This document shows positions 37,179 to 48,924 of a DNA stretch of 64,000 bases, in pieces. A model generated the notes under the pieces. The model saw only the letters and a list, made by a program, of their open reading frames with translations, did not search any database and was not told where the DNA came from. How positions within the stretch are numbered: position 1 is the first letter of the stretch; each line of letters starts with the position of its first letter. The position numbers and the translations under genes were made by a program. Origin of the DNA: Vicia villosa (lineage: Eukaryota; Streptophyta; Magnoliopsida; Fabales; Fabaceae). The stretch is from NCBI RefSeq assembly GCF_029867415.1, contig NW_026705926.1, forward strand, positions 62,001-126,000, in the 5' to 3' direction.

Positions 37179-39404
37179 ATGGATCATCTACAACAAGAAG
37201 CTGCTAAGTTCTCTCAAGAGCATGAACAAGGTCTGAATTGCCCAGGGTCATCATCAACAGTTGTTTCTCCATCCTCAATCGGTTTTCTTTCATCTTTCAC
37301 TGCCCACGCATATTCATCCAATGCTCATTCCAGTTTGTCAACTAAACCAACCCTAGATGAACATCACATTACAATAAGAGATCTTCAGGTCCACTGCATC
37401 ACTCCTACTCAAGACCTAACGGTACTTTGTGAACTAATGGTGGATTTCGAGAACTTAGCTGCCAACAACTTTGATTTAATTCAAGAGTTGAATACTCAAG
37501 GATGAAAAAGCTACTTCGAAAGATTGCATGGTCCAATCTATGAAGCTCTTGTAAAGGACTTTTGGAGACAAGTTGAGTGTGATGAAAATCACATTGTATC
37601 TCATGTCCTAGGCTCCAAGATTGTCATAACTGAAAAATCTATTTCAGATCTTTTGGGGATTAACTATGCAGAAGAGAGAAAGGTCTACAACATGAATGAA
37701 AAGTCAAACTATTTAAAAAGAACCATCCATATCACTATCTTCAAGAATTTTTCTCCGGATCAAAAGGAATACAAAGCAGTTGATCTAAATGATAATATGA
37801 GGATTTGGCATAAGATCATTCTAGGATGCATAAACCCTATACCTTACTCAAACACCTAACACTATCTCAATACAAATCAAAAGTACATGATGTACTATTT
37901 GATGGCTCATAAGAAGATGAATCGTCCCTTCATTTTATTCCATTATTTAAGGGACACTATCTTCAACACCAGAACTACAGATAATGAAAACAATAAGATT
38001 CAACCGTATATTCCATTTGGAAGACTTTTGTCTGACATCTTTATGGAAAGTGGTCTAATCAAGTTTCTGACTGAAGAAGTAAGATTCACAGAAGATTTGG
38101 TTCAAATAAATGGAGAACACTTCAATACTTACAATTTAAAACACATGTCCTTGCTTAAGAAAATAAGTGTTCCTCCCCTGGTGGTTCCCTCTAACACAAT
38201 TTTCATGAAAAGAATCCCTGTAAATAAATTTCCCTCTTTCACTCAGAATCAGTACGGAGTTCTGAATCCAAGGGATCACTCCAAAGGAAAAAGGAAACTA
38301 GCTTTAGAACACTATGAATGCGAGATGAAGAAGAAGCATGACCAAGGCCAAGCCTCGAAGAACTCTTCAGTAAAGTTTTATCCTGAATCCTCAATTGATG
38401 GTTTCATAGCTCCTGCCTCCTCTGGCATGTTCTCTGCTTATGAGAAGTGTGAGCCAATTAATGGAATCTTTGATGAAGTATCCTTCTCTCAATTTGAATC
38501 CATTCCCATCTTATCCTATAATTCCATTGCATCATCACTAGTACTAACTCCATCTTCTGAAGCATGTAAATTCACTGCTAATCAAACTGTGTCTGAAACT
38601 GGGCTCCTATCTCAAACCTTGAAGGTTAGCAAGGCACCATTCATTCCAACAGAAAGTGTTCTTGATAGTGTCTGTTCTAAACTCTCTCATATATCCATCT
38701 TTGAATCCTCTTTAGTTGTACCTTTTGAAACCCCAGTGGAAGAAACTTCATCAAACCTCTCCATTATTGTCTATGAGAAGCCCTCTCCTAAAACCTTGAG
38801 TGAATGCATCAATCTATTCAGAAGCAAAGCTTTCAAGAGGATCTCCAAGCTTAAATCAAAAGTTGTTACCAGTATTCATTCTCAAGATTTGGAAAATTCT
38901 TGGGTATTGTTTCAAAAGCGGTTATCATCAGAGTTCGAAAGAATAATGGACTTATCTCAGATATCCAAAACTTCTGATGTTCACAAGAAGATTGAAGACG
39001 AAGCCAAAAAAGAGAGGATCAGACTCTTTAAACTACTTGCTACCAAGCAAAAGGAAGCTCAAGTTAAGGCTCTTCGAGAAGCTGAATAAGAGAGACTCCA
39101 CAAAGCTCAATAGGATGCTAAGAAGGCCAAGGAGAAAGAATTAGAAGCCAAAGCTAATGATGCTAAGAATAAGCTAAAGGAAGATGAAGTTGATGTTGTT
39201 GTTATCTCTTCTACTGAATCTATTATCACCCGTTTGGAGCAAGATGTTAATGAGATCAGAGAAGAATAGGCTGGATACAAGAGAGAGCAAGAAGTTTTTA
39301 AAGAAAAATTCAAGGAACATAAGGAAGTTAATACGAATGTTCAGAGTTTTCTTCAAGAAATTATGGCATCTCTAAAAACATCCTCTGGACCTTCCAAACC
39401 ATAG
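37179..39404 (+). pseudogene. TE-6 third ORF (ORF3), 742 codons, five nonsense codons
   Basis: A single frame runs from ATG 37179 to TAG 39402-39404 if five stops are ignored: TGA 37503, TAA 37857, TAA 39087, TAG 39109 and TAG 39268. Each can be a one-step transition from Trp or Gln. The first half contains HGPIYEALVKDFWRQ, SKIVITEKSISDLLGI and HKKMNRPFILFHYLRDTI, which I recognise as resembling the 'putative plant transposon protein' domain (Pfam Transposase_32; memory, not searched). Residues beyond about 600 are Lys/Glu-rich and heptad-like, a likely coiled coil. The position after pol equals the env-like ORF of SIRE elements. I see no convincing signal peptide or membrane segment. Function unknown. 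Confidence 0.65.
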
Positions 39405-40264
39405 ATTCTAAGATTGCTTTTACCTTTATATACCAGAACCCTAGGAATCTTATGTGTTTTGCCTTGCATGCCATGTTTCTATTTTAGTTTTCTGCATACA
39501 CATAATGTTTGATCTATCAAATATTTTGCTTCTGATATTTACTCGCTTCTTATGTCTAATGTCTTATGTTTTTCACAGATAATTTTTTTTGAATATGACA
39601 AAAAGGGGAGAATTATGAAGTCATATTTTGATGATTAATAATCAATTCCTGAAATAAAACTGCTTACATTTACTAACCCCATGTTAAACTGTTGCTTTGT
39701 GTTAGAAATGTTTTCACTTTTCAGGTAATTCATGCAACTCGGATTGGCATCAGAATGATTGGCGACAGGCTTTGAAATCCTTGAATATAAAAAAATTGAA
39801 AATTAGATATTGGAAATCAGACTCTGAAGAGCTCGCTAGCAATCTGACTCCGAGAATGTGATTCTAGAATCAGGATATGCAACAAGACTCAGAGAATCTA
39901 CAAACCAAGCTCTGAGCTTGTCAAGACTATATCTAAGCAACTAAGCCTTGGAGATTGAAGATGAGGTTTTGGAAAACCTCAATCAGAATCAACATAATGA
40001 GACTCTAAAAGACTTCATTTAGGCACTGGAGTTTCTGAAATGGAAATCAGGCTCTGAAATGAATCTATTAGTCAGGCACTGATAATTAGAGTTCTCATGA
40101 ATCAAGACCTAAAGATAGTATCTGATCTATTGGAACCAGTGGGAGTTACCAAGAAAGGTTCATAATCAGGATATCTAATCTTTACCAAGTCTTTGACTCA
40201 CGGGGAGTATCTCTACAAAGAATAAGTATTCTTTATATTTTCGATTATGATATGTGTATGATTA
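39405..40264 (+). other. TE-6 non-coding 3' region
   Basis: No ORF. It contains an internal polypurine run ACAAAAAGGGGAGAA at 39598-39612, just after ORF3, and CAGAAT/CTCTGA-rich sequence akin to the repeats after ORF3 in TE-5. It ends at the TE-7 target site GATTA (40260-40264). Confidence 0.6.
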
Positions 40265-41665
40265 TGATCGGTCACCATTTCTACCTAATTTCCGTCATGT
40301 ATTCGGTCTAAATCTGTCGATTCGGTAACACTTTGATCAGAGTTTTATTGTTTTTGTTTAAGTATCTCATGTTTGATTTCTTTTATGTTTACTTTGCATT
40401 ATGTTTTAATTTAAGTTATTTAGATTCTTTTGATTCCGTTTGGTTGGTTTTGTACATGTCTCAGTTTTGGTTGAAGAGTCTAAAGTGTCAATGCAACAAT
40501 GGAAGAAGAAGAGAAAGGTTTGAAGATGAAGTAATGAAATACTGGAGTCAAGCACGGCTCGTGCTTCCAAGCACGACCCGTGTCAGATCAATGTCACTTC
40601 TCCATACAAAATCCAGGGGGACAACATGGCCGGCCGTGTGGCTGAGCACGGCCCGTGTCAGGATTGCTGGGAGCAAAAACAAAAAAAGAATAAAAGAGCA
40701 TCACGACCAGTGTTGCTGAGAGCGTGAAAACTTCCAGTTTTAGGGCTTTTTCATTAAATCTTCACTTTGGGGGCACTTTAGACATTCCACTTCGCTGAGA
40801 TTTGTACCTAGACTATTTAGTTGAGTTTTAGAGAATTATTTTGGGACTTTTTGCATCATACGATAGAAAATCACAGAGGAGAGAAGATAGCTTCATCAAG
40901 AGTTTTGGAGACAGAGAGATTCAAGGGTTTCCACCATTGAAGATCAAAGTCACCATTATTTTTGAGTAATGTCTACATTCTTTATTATGTCTTTCTTGAA
41001 TATTATGAGAGGCTAAACCCCCCAATGCTAGGGGGTGGTCCTGATTTGGTTTATGTAATAATTCTTAATTCTTGATTTCATCAATACATTGGTTTATGTT
41101 ATTCAGTTAAATTCTGCAATGTTCTTAATGTTTTCTTTATCGGTCAAATAAAGATTAATCTACGGCTAACAATACATGACTGTAGTTGTTAGGGTTTGTG
41201 CATAATTTTATTATAGTAGATATCACCTAGGACTGGGGATACCCTATAATTACCACATAATCTTGATCATATAAAATCTTGGTTTCAATTTAGGTTCCTA
41301 AGGACTTAGGATTTAGGTTGGAAGACCAAAGGTTTTCTCACTAAGGGCTTAGGAGGAAACACCCTAAGGATGTGGTAACTGAATGTCATGAACTTGTTGA
41401 AGAGATCTTAATTCTGAGTGTTACATGCCAAATCAACCACTAACCCTAGCATCTCGTATATTTGATAACAAAAATCAATTTATTTTCTCATTAATTTTTC
41501 TTTGCAAGGATTTAATCCACCAAAACCAAAACATTAGTTTTTGTTCAATTGAATTATACTTTAAGAATCTGTATTTCCTACGTAGTCCTTGAGATCGACA
41601 TTCAGGGAATTTCCCCTATTATTACTACAGAGGCAAAAATAATACACTTGCTATTTTTCCGATCA
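40265..41665 (+). repeat. TE-7 5' LTR
   Basis: 1401 bp. It is about 19 bp shorter than its partner, mainly because the CACGGCC(C/A)GTG-type repeat near 40680-40730 lacks one unit present in the 3' LTR. Confidence 0.9.
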
Positions 41666-41671
41666 AGTTTT

Positions 41672-41689
41672 TGGCGTCGTTGCCGGGGA
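41672..41689 (+). other. TE-7 primer-binding site (tRNA-Asp type)
   Basis: TGGCGTCGTTGCCGGGGA, six bases after the LTR end. The usual Athila site is TGGCGCCGTTGCCGGGGA, so there is one transition. Confidence 0.8.
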
Positions 41690-41927
41690 CTGCCAAAATA
41701 CGAATTTTTTACTTAAGTTCAATAGAAATTTTGTTGCTCTGTGTCATGCACTCGGTTTTTTACCGTACCTTTTGCGGAGAGATACGCGAACTGACTCTTT
41801 TCTTTCTGCTTTTGTGTTTTTGAAAATCAGAGAGTCGCCACCGACTTTTATTTTATCCAATTATGGAAAGGTTTATAAAAGAAACAGAAAAAGACCTTTA
41901 AGAAATTCTGGGTAAGGGGGTAGGTTA

Positions 41928-41974
41928 TACAAAGGGAAGGTGTTAGCACCCTTTGTATCCATGGTTATCCATGG
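41928..41974 (-). promoter_or_regulatory. Double hairpin in solo LTR III
   Basis: Stem 1 is TACAAAGGG (41928-41936) with CCCTTTGTA (41949-41957). Stem 2 is CCATGG (41959-41964) with CCATGG (41969-41974). Confidence 0.65.
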
Positions 41975-44934
41975 GCTCTTTAATTTGCTTAGCTCACTTC
42001 TTTTGAATCACTTTTCTATTGCCTTGAAATGCTTGTATGTGGTTTCAAATACTTTTGTAAATTGACTTTGTAATGATCCTTGTGCGGATGTATACAAAGT
42101 GTTTTATCTTTCGAAAGATGTTTTTGAAAAAAGAACGTTAACTTTGTAATGATCCTCGTTTGGATATATATAAAGTATTGTCTTTTTTGAAAGTTTTATT
42201 TTGAAAAACAATGATATATGAGAGATTTGTTTGTTTTAATCTGAGCAAGCAAATTAGGAGGTCTACCCTAAGTTATAAGGTCTTTTCCTATTTCCTTTAA
42301 AAAACTATCCTTTTACCGGATATAAATGAAAGTTCGATTTTGCATTTGAAACAGTAGAATTTGATTTTGATTTTGAAAAGAGTAAAAGAGGGATTACCCT
42401 AAGAGGTGCAAGTGTGATTGTGTTTTGATTCAGATATTTTATCTTTGAAGTTAGTGATCTAACGATTCAATTTTATCTTTGGCATACACGCAGTTTTATA
42501 TGTACGGGAATTTAAATGCAGAAATTTAAAATGCGGAAAGTAAATCTACTCTATTACATCGATTTTGCGGGAATGTAAACTACGCTATTTACATGAATTT
42601 GACAACCTATACACTTGATCTAGGAATTTAAATTGCAAGAAAATAAAAGAAATATTTTTGGATTTTTTGATGATTAATTTTAATTAAAATTAATGCATGA
42701 TTAATTTAATTAAAATGAGAAAAATATGGAAATAAAATTTAAACCTAAAAATTAAGTTCAAAATATGTTTAAAATGCTTATTAATTAATTTTAAAACAAA
42801 ACTAATTTTTTTGGAATTTTTGAAATTGATTTTGAAATTATTAAGTTAATTAATACATAATTATGCAAATAATTATACAAATAATTAAAACTTAAAGAGA
42901 AAATTATCCTAAATATGTACAAAATTAGCTTATAATATATAAACTATATTTAATATAAAGAACAAAATTTTTTATGATTTTTTGATTGGTTGAAATAATT
43001 AAAAAGCAAATATATAAATATATACTAATTAATTATACAAAATATTTTAATATTTAAGAAAAATAAGATTTTTTTATATCAAAAAATAATAGATTAAATT
43101 ATAAACCTAAAAATATTTTTGTTATATTTTTTGGATTTTTAAAAGTATTTTTAATTAATTTTACAAGAAAAAACTAAAAAAAATGGAAAATATAAAATAA
43201 CTGATCAAGTGTGTTATGCTGGTGAGTCCATGGTATGGACTGCCTGTCTGATGCGTTGGATTCATTTTTAGTGGAGATCTATGGTCTAGATTGGAGAGAA
43301 CATGGTGCACTTGTATTGACCAGTCACGTGGGATCATAAAGACTTTTAATAAGTCAGGTTGGTCCCACTATGCATGCGTGGACGAATAGAAACGAGTGAG
43401 AGAGCGCTGATGGTTGACGAGCCAATCAGGGACGCATGCGTGGAGGTCAACAAGTCTCAGTCACTGTTCATCATCTTCTTCACAGCTATGGCAACGGTTT
43501 TTTCAAGGGTTTTGGCAACGATTTGGGTCTCCGATTTTCTCCTTCTTTAAACCTGCAAAAACAAGAAAATAAATGGTTGCAAACTACCCAGATAGCCTAA
43601 TTAAGACCCTCTGAGTTCATTAGTGGCACTAGTTTTTGCTAAAAGTTCCTGGAAGATGCAACTCGAAGCTTCTCAAGTTTGGACAACCAACAATGGTGGA
43701 AGGTGTTAGAGGAGTGAAACCTTGCATGAGCTACATTGGATCTACTCTAAATGATGTCAGGAACTCAAATCAAAGATTAGATTAAGTTATTACACGTGAA
43801 AATTTGGAAAACAAAAGTTATGAAGTTATGAACATGAAGATGATGATACACGTATTTAAAGCATTATGGGACTTGTTTAGTGTATCAATCTTACTCTATG
43901 TGACCCCAAAGGATGATTTGAATGATTATTTTTTATTGAAGTAAGCTAGAAGTTGCAAAACGAAAATTACAAAGTGTTCGATATTTTATGAGAATTTTGT
44001 GGTTTCTTTGCTATGCCTTTGCTATCTTTTCGTGTGTTTTCTATTTGTGGAGTATGCTGATTCATTTATAAGCTAGGATGTGCTTAATATCTAAGCCAAG
44101 AAGCATTGATGAGTTTTGTTGAAACTTTGATTTTTAAATATTAAAAATCTTTGAAACTTTGACTAAGTATTGCTCTTCTTCACTTCTCTTGCTTTGTACT
44201 TCCTTTTGCTGCAGAAAATTGAAGATTCTTTGATGACTCATGCTTAGAAACAAAGCTACATATTATCCTTCCATTTTCCTTTTTTAATTTAATCTTATAT
44301 GTGATAAAATTAAATCAAAAAAAGAACAAAAATGATGTGGGCTTTGTCTTGGTCGTGGAAGGCCCTTTACATCATGGTAAACATGTTTGGATCATGGAAA
44401 TTGGGTTTCATTTGGAAGAAACACATTTTTGATCAATGTTGATTTCATGCATTTTCCCAAAATTTAGCCAACTTCAACAAGGTGTAAATCCCTCAATCTT
44501 TATCATATGAAGGAGTTCTTTCACTTTTTGGAAACCTCAAAGAGTCCTCAAACCAATGTCTTTGGTCTCAAATCAAAATGATTTTCCATGCTCCTTGTGT
44601 ATCCTTTTGAAAAAAGTGACTTTTTGTTGACTTTGAAAATGACCTGTAATGTCTTTGTCCATATTTTTCAAATGGTGAATAAAATGACCATGGGACCAAT
44701 TGCATTTGAAAGATAATTGAATTTCCTTCAAAATAAGCTTTGGTTTGAATTTTTTGGATGAAGGATGAGAGAGTTATGACCAGTCAAAGTTCAGTTGACT
44801 TTTTAGGAGAAAACCCTAATTTTGAAACTTAGGGTTTTGTTGATTTTTGATCTTTCCTTGATGAATTATGATCAATAAATGATAAAATGATGAATCCTTT
44901 GACAAAATATGGACTTTGACAAAAAATTTCATTT

Positions 44935-44995
44935 TTGACTGTCTGTTGACTTTTTGGTCAAACGGGTTGTCTGTTGACTGTTTGAGCTGTTGACT
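44935..44995. promoter_or_regulatory. Array of five W-box cores in solo LTR III
   Basis: TTGACT at 44935, 44946, 44974 and 44990, and GGTCAA at 44956. The spacing of the last four equals that in solo LTR II (10, 18 and 16 bp between starts). Confidence 0.55.
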
Positions 44996-46470
44996 GTGCG
45001 TCTGAGCGAATTGAAGTTTGAAAATTTGTATGATGGTACTTTGAGATATATGGAAGAAACCCTAGTTAGGGACTACTTGTGTAGGAGACAGTTAAGCGTA
45101 CCTGATTTTTGTGCAGTGCTGAGTCTCTGCTAATCATGTGATATTCAGAAGACTTCTAGGACAAAAATCTTGGAATTTTGAAATGCAAAAGTTTGATTTG
45201 ATTGATGGTACAAAACACGGAGAATTGCACTGTCAGCGGTTTGACTGTCAACTGACTGTTTAGAGTGAAACTTCAACAGTCAAAGTTAATATTTTTTGTT
45301 GTTTTTGTTTAATGATGAAAATTTATTTACATGAGTGGTTAGTAAAACACAGACATAGTAAATAAATAATAAATACTGTATGCGAGCAAAATTACCAATA
45401 ATGACCCTGAAAATCATTTAACGCACAGAAAAATAAATATTTAACTGGCAGAAAACACACAAAATATTATCTGGATAATTAAGCAACAGTACGACAAATA
45501 GTACGACATTTAATACTGATAGTACAAATATTACATACTACAATGAACAGTACAACGAGTAAACGGTATATTAAGAAATAAGAGATACGACAAACTTTAA
45601 GAATGACGATTAATAACCCATGCTACAAACAGTAACATGTAGATGGTTGGGAGTGTCAACATCCCAGGTCCACATTTTTCAGGGCTATGCAGACAGAAGA
45701 AAGACATGATTACCACCACGACGGTGATGATCATAAGAAAACACGTTTCCATCCGCTTCGCCATTTTTGTCGGGGAAGAAGAGAGAATGAATATGAAGTG
45801 GAAAATTGAGAGATGAGTTAGAATTTGATGTGAGATTTTATGATAAAAAATGAGAGGTATTTATAGAATGAAAAGAAGGATAGAGACGTTGGGGAATGAA
45901 GTGATTCCGTACAAAAAAGGAGAATTTGAGTGGTAGTAGGATTTGAAAGAAAGTGTATGGTAGGGTTTGAAAAAAGAGAGATGTATAGAATAAAGTTAGG
46001 ATTTGATTTTGAAAGAATAGATTTGAAAAGAGATTTTGAAAATAATGGAATATAGTACAAAAATTAGTGGGAAACAAAAGATAATAATAATTTACTTGTT
46101 ACCAGTACAGTCTGAATCCCCGAACTATGCGCCTGCAAAAGATTTAACTCTGTACCAATTGCATCAGTACTATTTATCTGTAAATGAATCTCAAATAAAT
46201 AGCGTATGTGAAGTAATAAACAGTAATTGGCGTTTGCGTAAGAATAAATCCAACAGCGAGCCAAAATACCGTATAAGAAAAATTCTAAAAACCAAGTATT
46301 CATAAATCAGGATATGAAAATCCAAGATTATATGAAACTCTTAATTTTTAGATTGAAGTTTTCTTGAAAAAAGATGCGGGCAAATTTTGGGGTATAACAC
46401 TGTGCGACTAAAATTTATTTTCTGAACTTTTTATTTTTTTCTCTGATTCTAATATTTGTCTAATTTGTGT

Positions 46471-48924
46471 ATGCGAGGTAAGGCCTCAGCTGAATTTCTT
46501 TTTGACGCAGAAATTAAAAGAACTTTGCACGCAAGGCGTAGACAAGCTCGTCGAGAAAAACTGGAATCTGAAGAAGAGATTGTTTCAGTGCATTCTGGTT
46601 TAGATTCTGAAAGTGAACAAGAAGTCATGGATGAGAATCCTCTTCCTCCTGAGAGGCTCCTTGGTGACTATGGTGTTGCAAACACACCGGAGAGAAGACA
46701 AACAATTGTCAACCAACCGGTAAATGCTGCCAACTTTCAACTGCACCCGAGCACCATTAATCAGCTTGAAAGGAAACCTTTCACCGGAAAGGTTAACGAA
46801 GATGCAAACAAGCATCTGCAGAGATTTCTGACCATGAGCACCACTCTAAAAATTGACGGTCACACAGAAGAAGCAAAGAGGCTTAGGATGTTTCCTTTCA
46901 CTCTAGCGGAAGAGGCAGAAGAGTGGTTCTATTCTCTACCAGCGGGTAGCAACACATCATGGGAAGAGATGGAAAAGGCTTTCCTGAATGAATATTTTCC
47001 AGCGTCAGTCTTTCTACGAAAAAGGTATGAAATTCTGAACTTCAAGCAAAAGGAGGGTGAGTCTTTGGGTGATGCCTATAAAAGGTTCAAGAGGACTCTG
47101 GTGGCATGTCCAACACACAATATGGACAAAAATGAACAGATGCAAATGTTTGTCAACGGGCTCAGAATCAAGACAAAGCAGTTGATCGATACAGCAGCTG
47201 GAGGCTCAACAAATTTCACAACAGCCTCTGGTATCATCAAGATCATTGAAGCAATAGCTGCAAATGAGCATTTAGAGTTGTATGACAGGTATACGAGCAA
47301 ACCTGAAGGAGTCATTGATTTGAATCTAGACACCAACAAAATTCGGGTTGAAAATGCTATAGCTGCAGAGGTAGAAAAGAGATTAAAGGCTATGAATATA
47401 GGTACTCAACAGGTTGCTCAAGTCCAACAAGCTCAACCTGTAATCTGTGAAATTTGTAATGGCCCTCACCAAACTGTGTGTTGTGTTGCTACTCCCAAGC
47501 AAATTGAATAAATCAAATTCTTGAGGCAAAGCAACCCGTATTCTAACACCTATAATCCAGGGTGGAAGAATCATCCCAACTTCGCGTGGAAAGATCAACA
47601 ACAAAATCCTCAGAAGGCGGAGTGGGAAGTAGCTATTGAGAGATTGGCTGGACAATGCTCTCAGTTTCAAGAAGAGACAAGAAACAACCACAGGAACACC
47701 ACAGCTTCAATAAAAAATCTGGAAAGTAAAGTGGGGTAAATAGCACAACATCTCACTCTATAGGCACAAGGTACCTTTCCGAGCTCAACTGTGAAAAATC
47801 CGAAAGACCAAGAGAAGATTAATGTTGTTACTACAAGAAGTAAGAAAGTGGCAGAATCGGAAACAGAAAAAGAGGAAATAGATGACCCCATGGTAATAAA
47901 GGTGGATTTGGAAATAAGAGAAAATCCAAAAGAGCCAGAGGTTGTGGTACCGCCGGGTAAACCATTTGAAGAAAAAAATAAGAAAGCTGTTGAACCGGTG
48001 ATCAAACTACCTTTCCTTTCGAGAGTGACAAAGAAGGATTTAAAAGAGAAAGACTTTGAGAAGTTTACTGCCTTGTTCAAAAAGCTAGAGGTAAATTTAC
48101 CCTTCTTCGAAGCACTTGAGCACATGCCCTTGTATAAAAAATTTATGAAGGAGGTAATGGCGAAAAAGAGATCAGTGGAAGGAGAACAAAAAATTGCAAC
48201 TGAGAAGTGTGGTATAGTCTCATCAGTAAGGAAGATCCCAATCAAGAGGAAAGACCCTGGAGCTGTGGCAATACCATGCACTATCAAAAATAGAATGTTC
48301 AAAAAGGTACTCATCGATTCTGGTTCCAGTGTGAGTTTAATGCCATTATCTATTTTCAGAAAGCTTGAATTGGGAGAAGTTAAGGAAAGTAAGAAAAAGT
48401 TAAGTTTCGCTGATCATACCAGCAAGAAATCATATGGGGTAGCTGAAGATGTACTAGTTGAGGTTGATAAGTTTGTATTCCCTGTTGACTTCCACATCAT
48501 GGACATACCGGAAGATGAAGAAACTCCTATCCTTCTTGGGAGACCCTTTTTGTTGACAGGCTGCTGCAACTTTGACATTGAAAAAGGGACATTAACACTG
48601 AAATCATTTGATGAAGAAGTTACCTTGAAGATGTTAGGAGTTAAGAAACATAAGACAGGTGTAAATGATCAAACTTCTGTTGATATGGCGGACAGTGAGG
48701 AAAAAGACAAAAGGCCTAAACAGCTCCAAGAAAAAGTTTCAAGCATAGCCTCTCGGGTGGAACCAACTTATGTGGCTATCAAAAATCCTAAGAAGGCTAA
48801 GGAAGTCAAGAAGAATGTGGGAAGTGAATTGAAGAGAAAAGTTGTCCATGCTTTCCATCTTCACGAGTTCGTGGTTGCAGAAGTGACAAGCAACAAGGTT
48901 TGGAAAATGAATTACCCTCCATAA
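46471..48924 (+). pseudogene. TE-7 Gag-protease, 818 codons, three nonsense codons
   Basis: One frame from ATG 46471 (MRGKASAEFLFD) to TAA 48922-48924. The retrotransposon gag core is clear: PFTGKVNEDANKHLQRFL, EEAEEWFYSLPAGSNTSW, FLRKRYEILNFKQKEGESL. A degenerate zinc-knuckle region CEICNGPHQTVCC precedes NPYSNTYNPGWKNHPNFAW, typical of Athila gag. The aspartic protease is at about 48300-48650, with VLIDSGSSVSLMP as active site and ETPILLGRPFL as the flap/C-terminal motif. Stops at 47509 (TAA), 47737 (TAA) and 47761 (TAG) are each one C-to-T change from Gln. After NYPP the frame ends with no RT. Confidence 0.88.

Larger units (their letters stand above)
41744..46399 (-). mobile_element. Solo LTR III, Tat/Ogre-type Gypsy
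   Basis: 4656 bp inserted in the TE-7 leader with perfect TSD CTGTG (41739-41743 and 46400-46404). The left end reads TCATGCAC, so its terminal G has mutated or the end is atypical; the right end is GGGGTATAACA. It shares with solo LTR II the GAGTCGCCACCGAC motif (about 41831), the double hairpin (41928-41974), the W-box array (44935-44995) and GGGCAAATTTTGGGG at the right end. It has no gag or pol. The AT-rich segment 42650-43200 and the stretch 45300-46370 contain no real ORF. Confidence 0.8.

Noticed and set aside
37524..39089. Separate host genes at 37524-37859 and 37887-39089
   Set aside because: Both are in the same frame as 37179-37505 and 39112-39404, so they are pieces of one decayed ORF3.
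45818..46303. Overlapping ~80-90-codon ORFs on both strands
   Set aside because: AT-rich sequence inside solo LTR III, low-complexity Phe/Ser composition and no start context.
47667..48314. 215-codon minus-strand ORF
   Set aside because: Lies wholly antisense to the TE-7 protease region; its Ser/Phe-rich content mirrors the Lys/Glu-rich sense strand.
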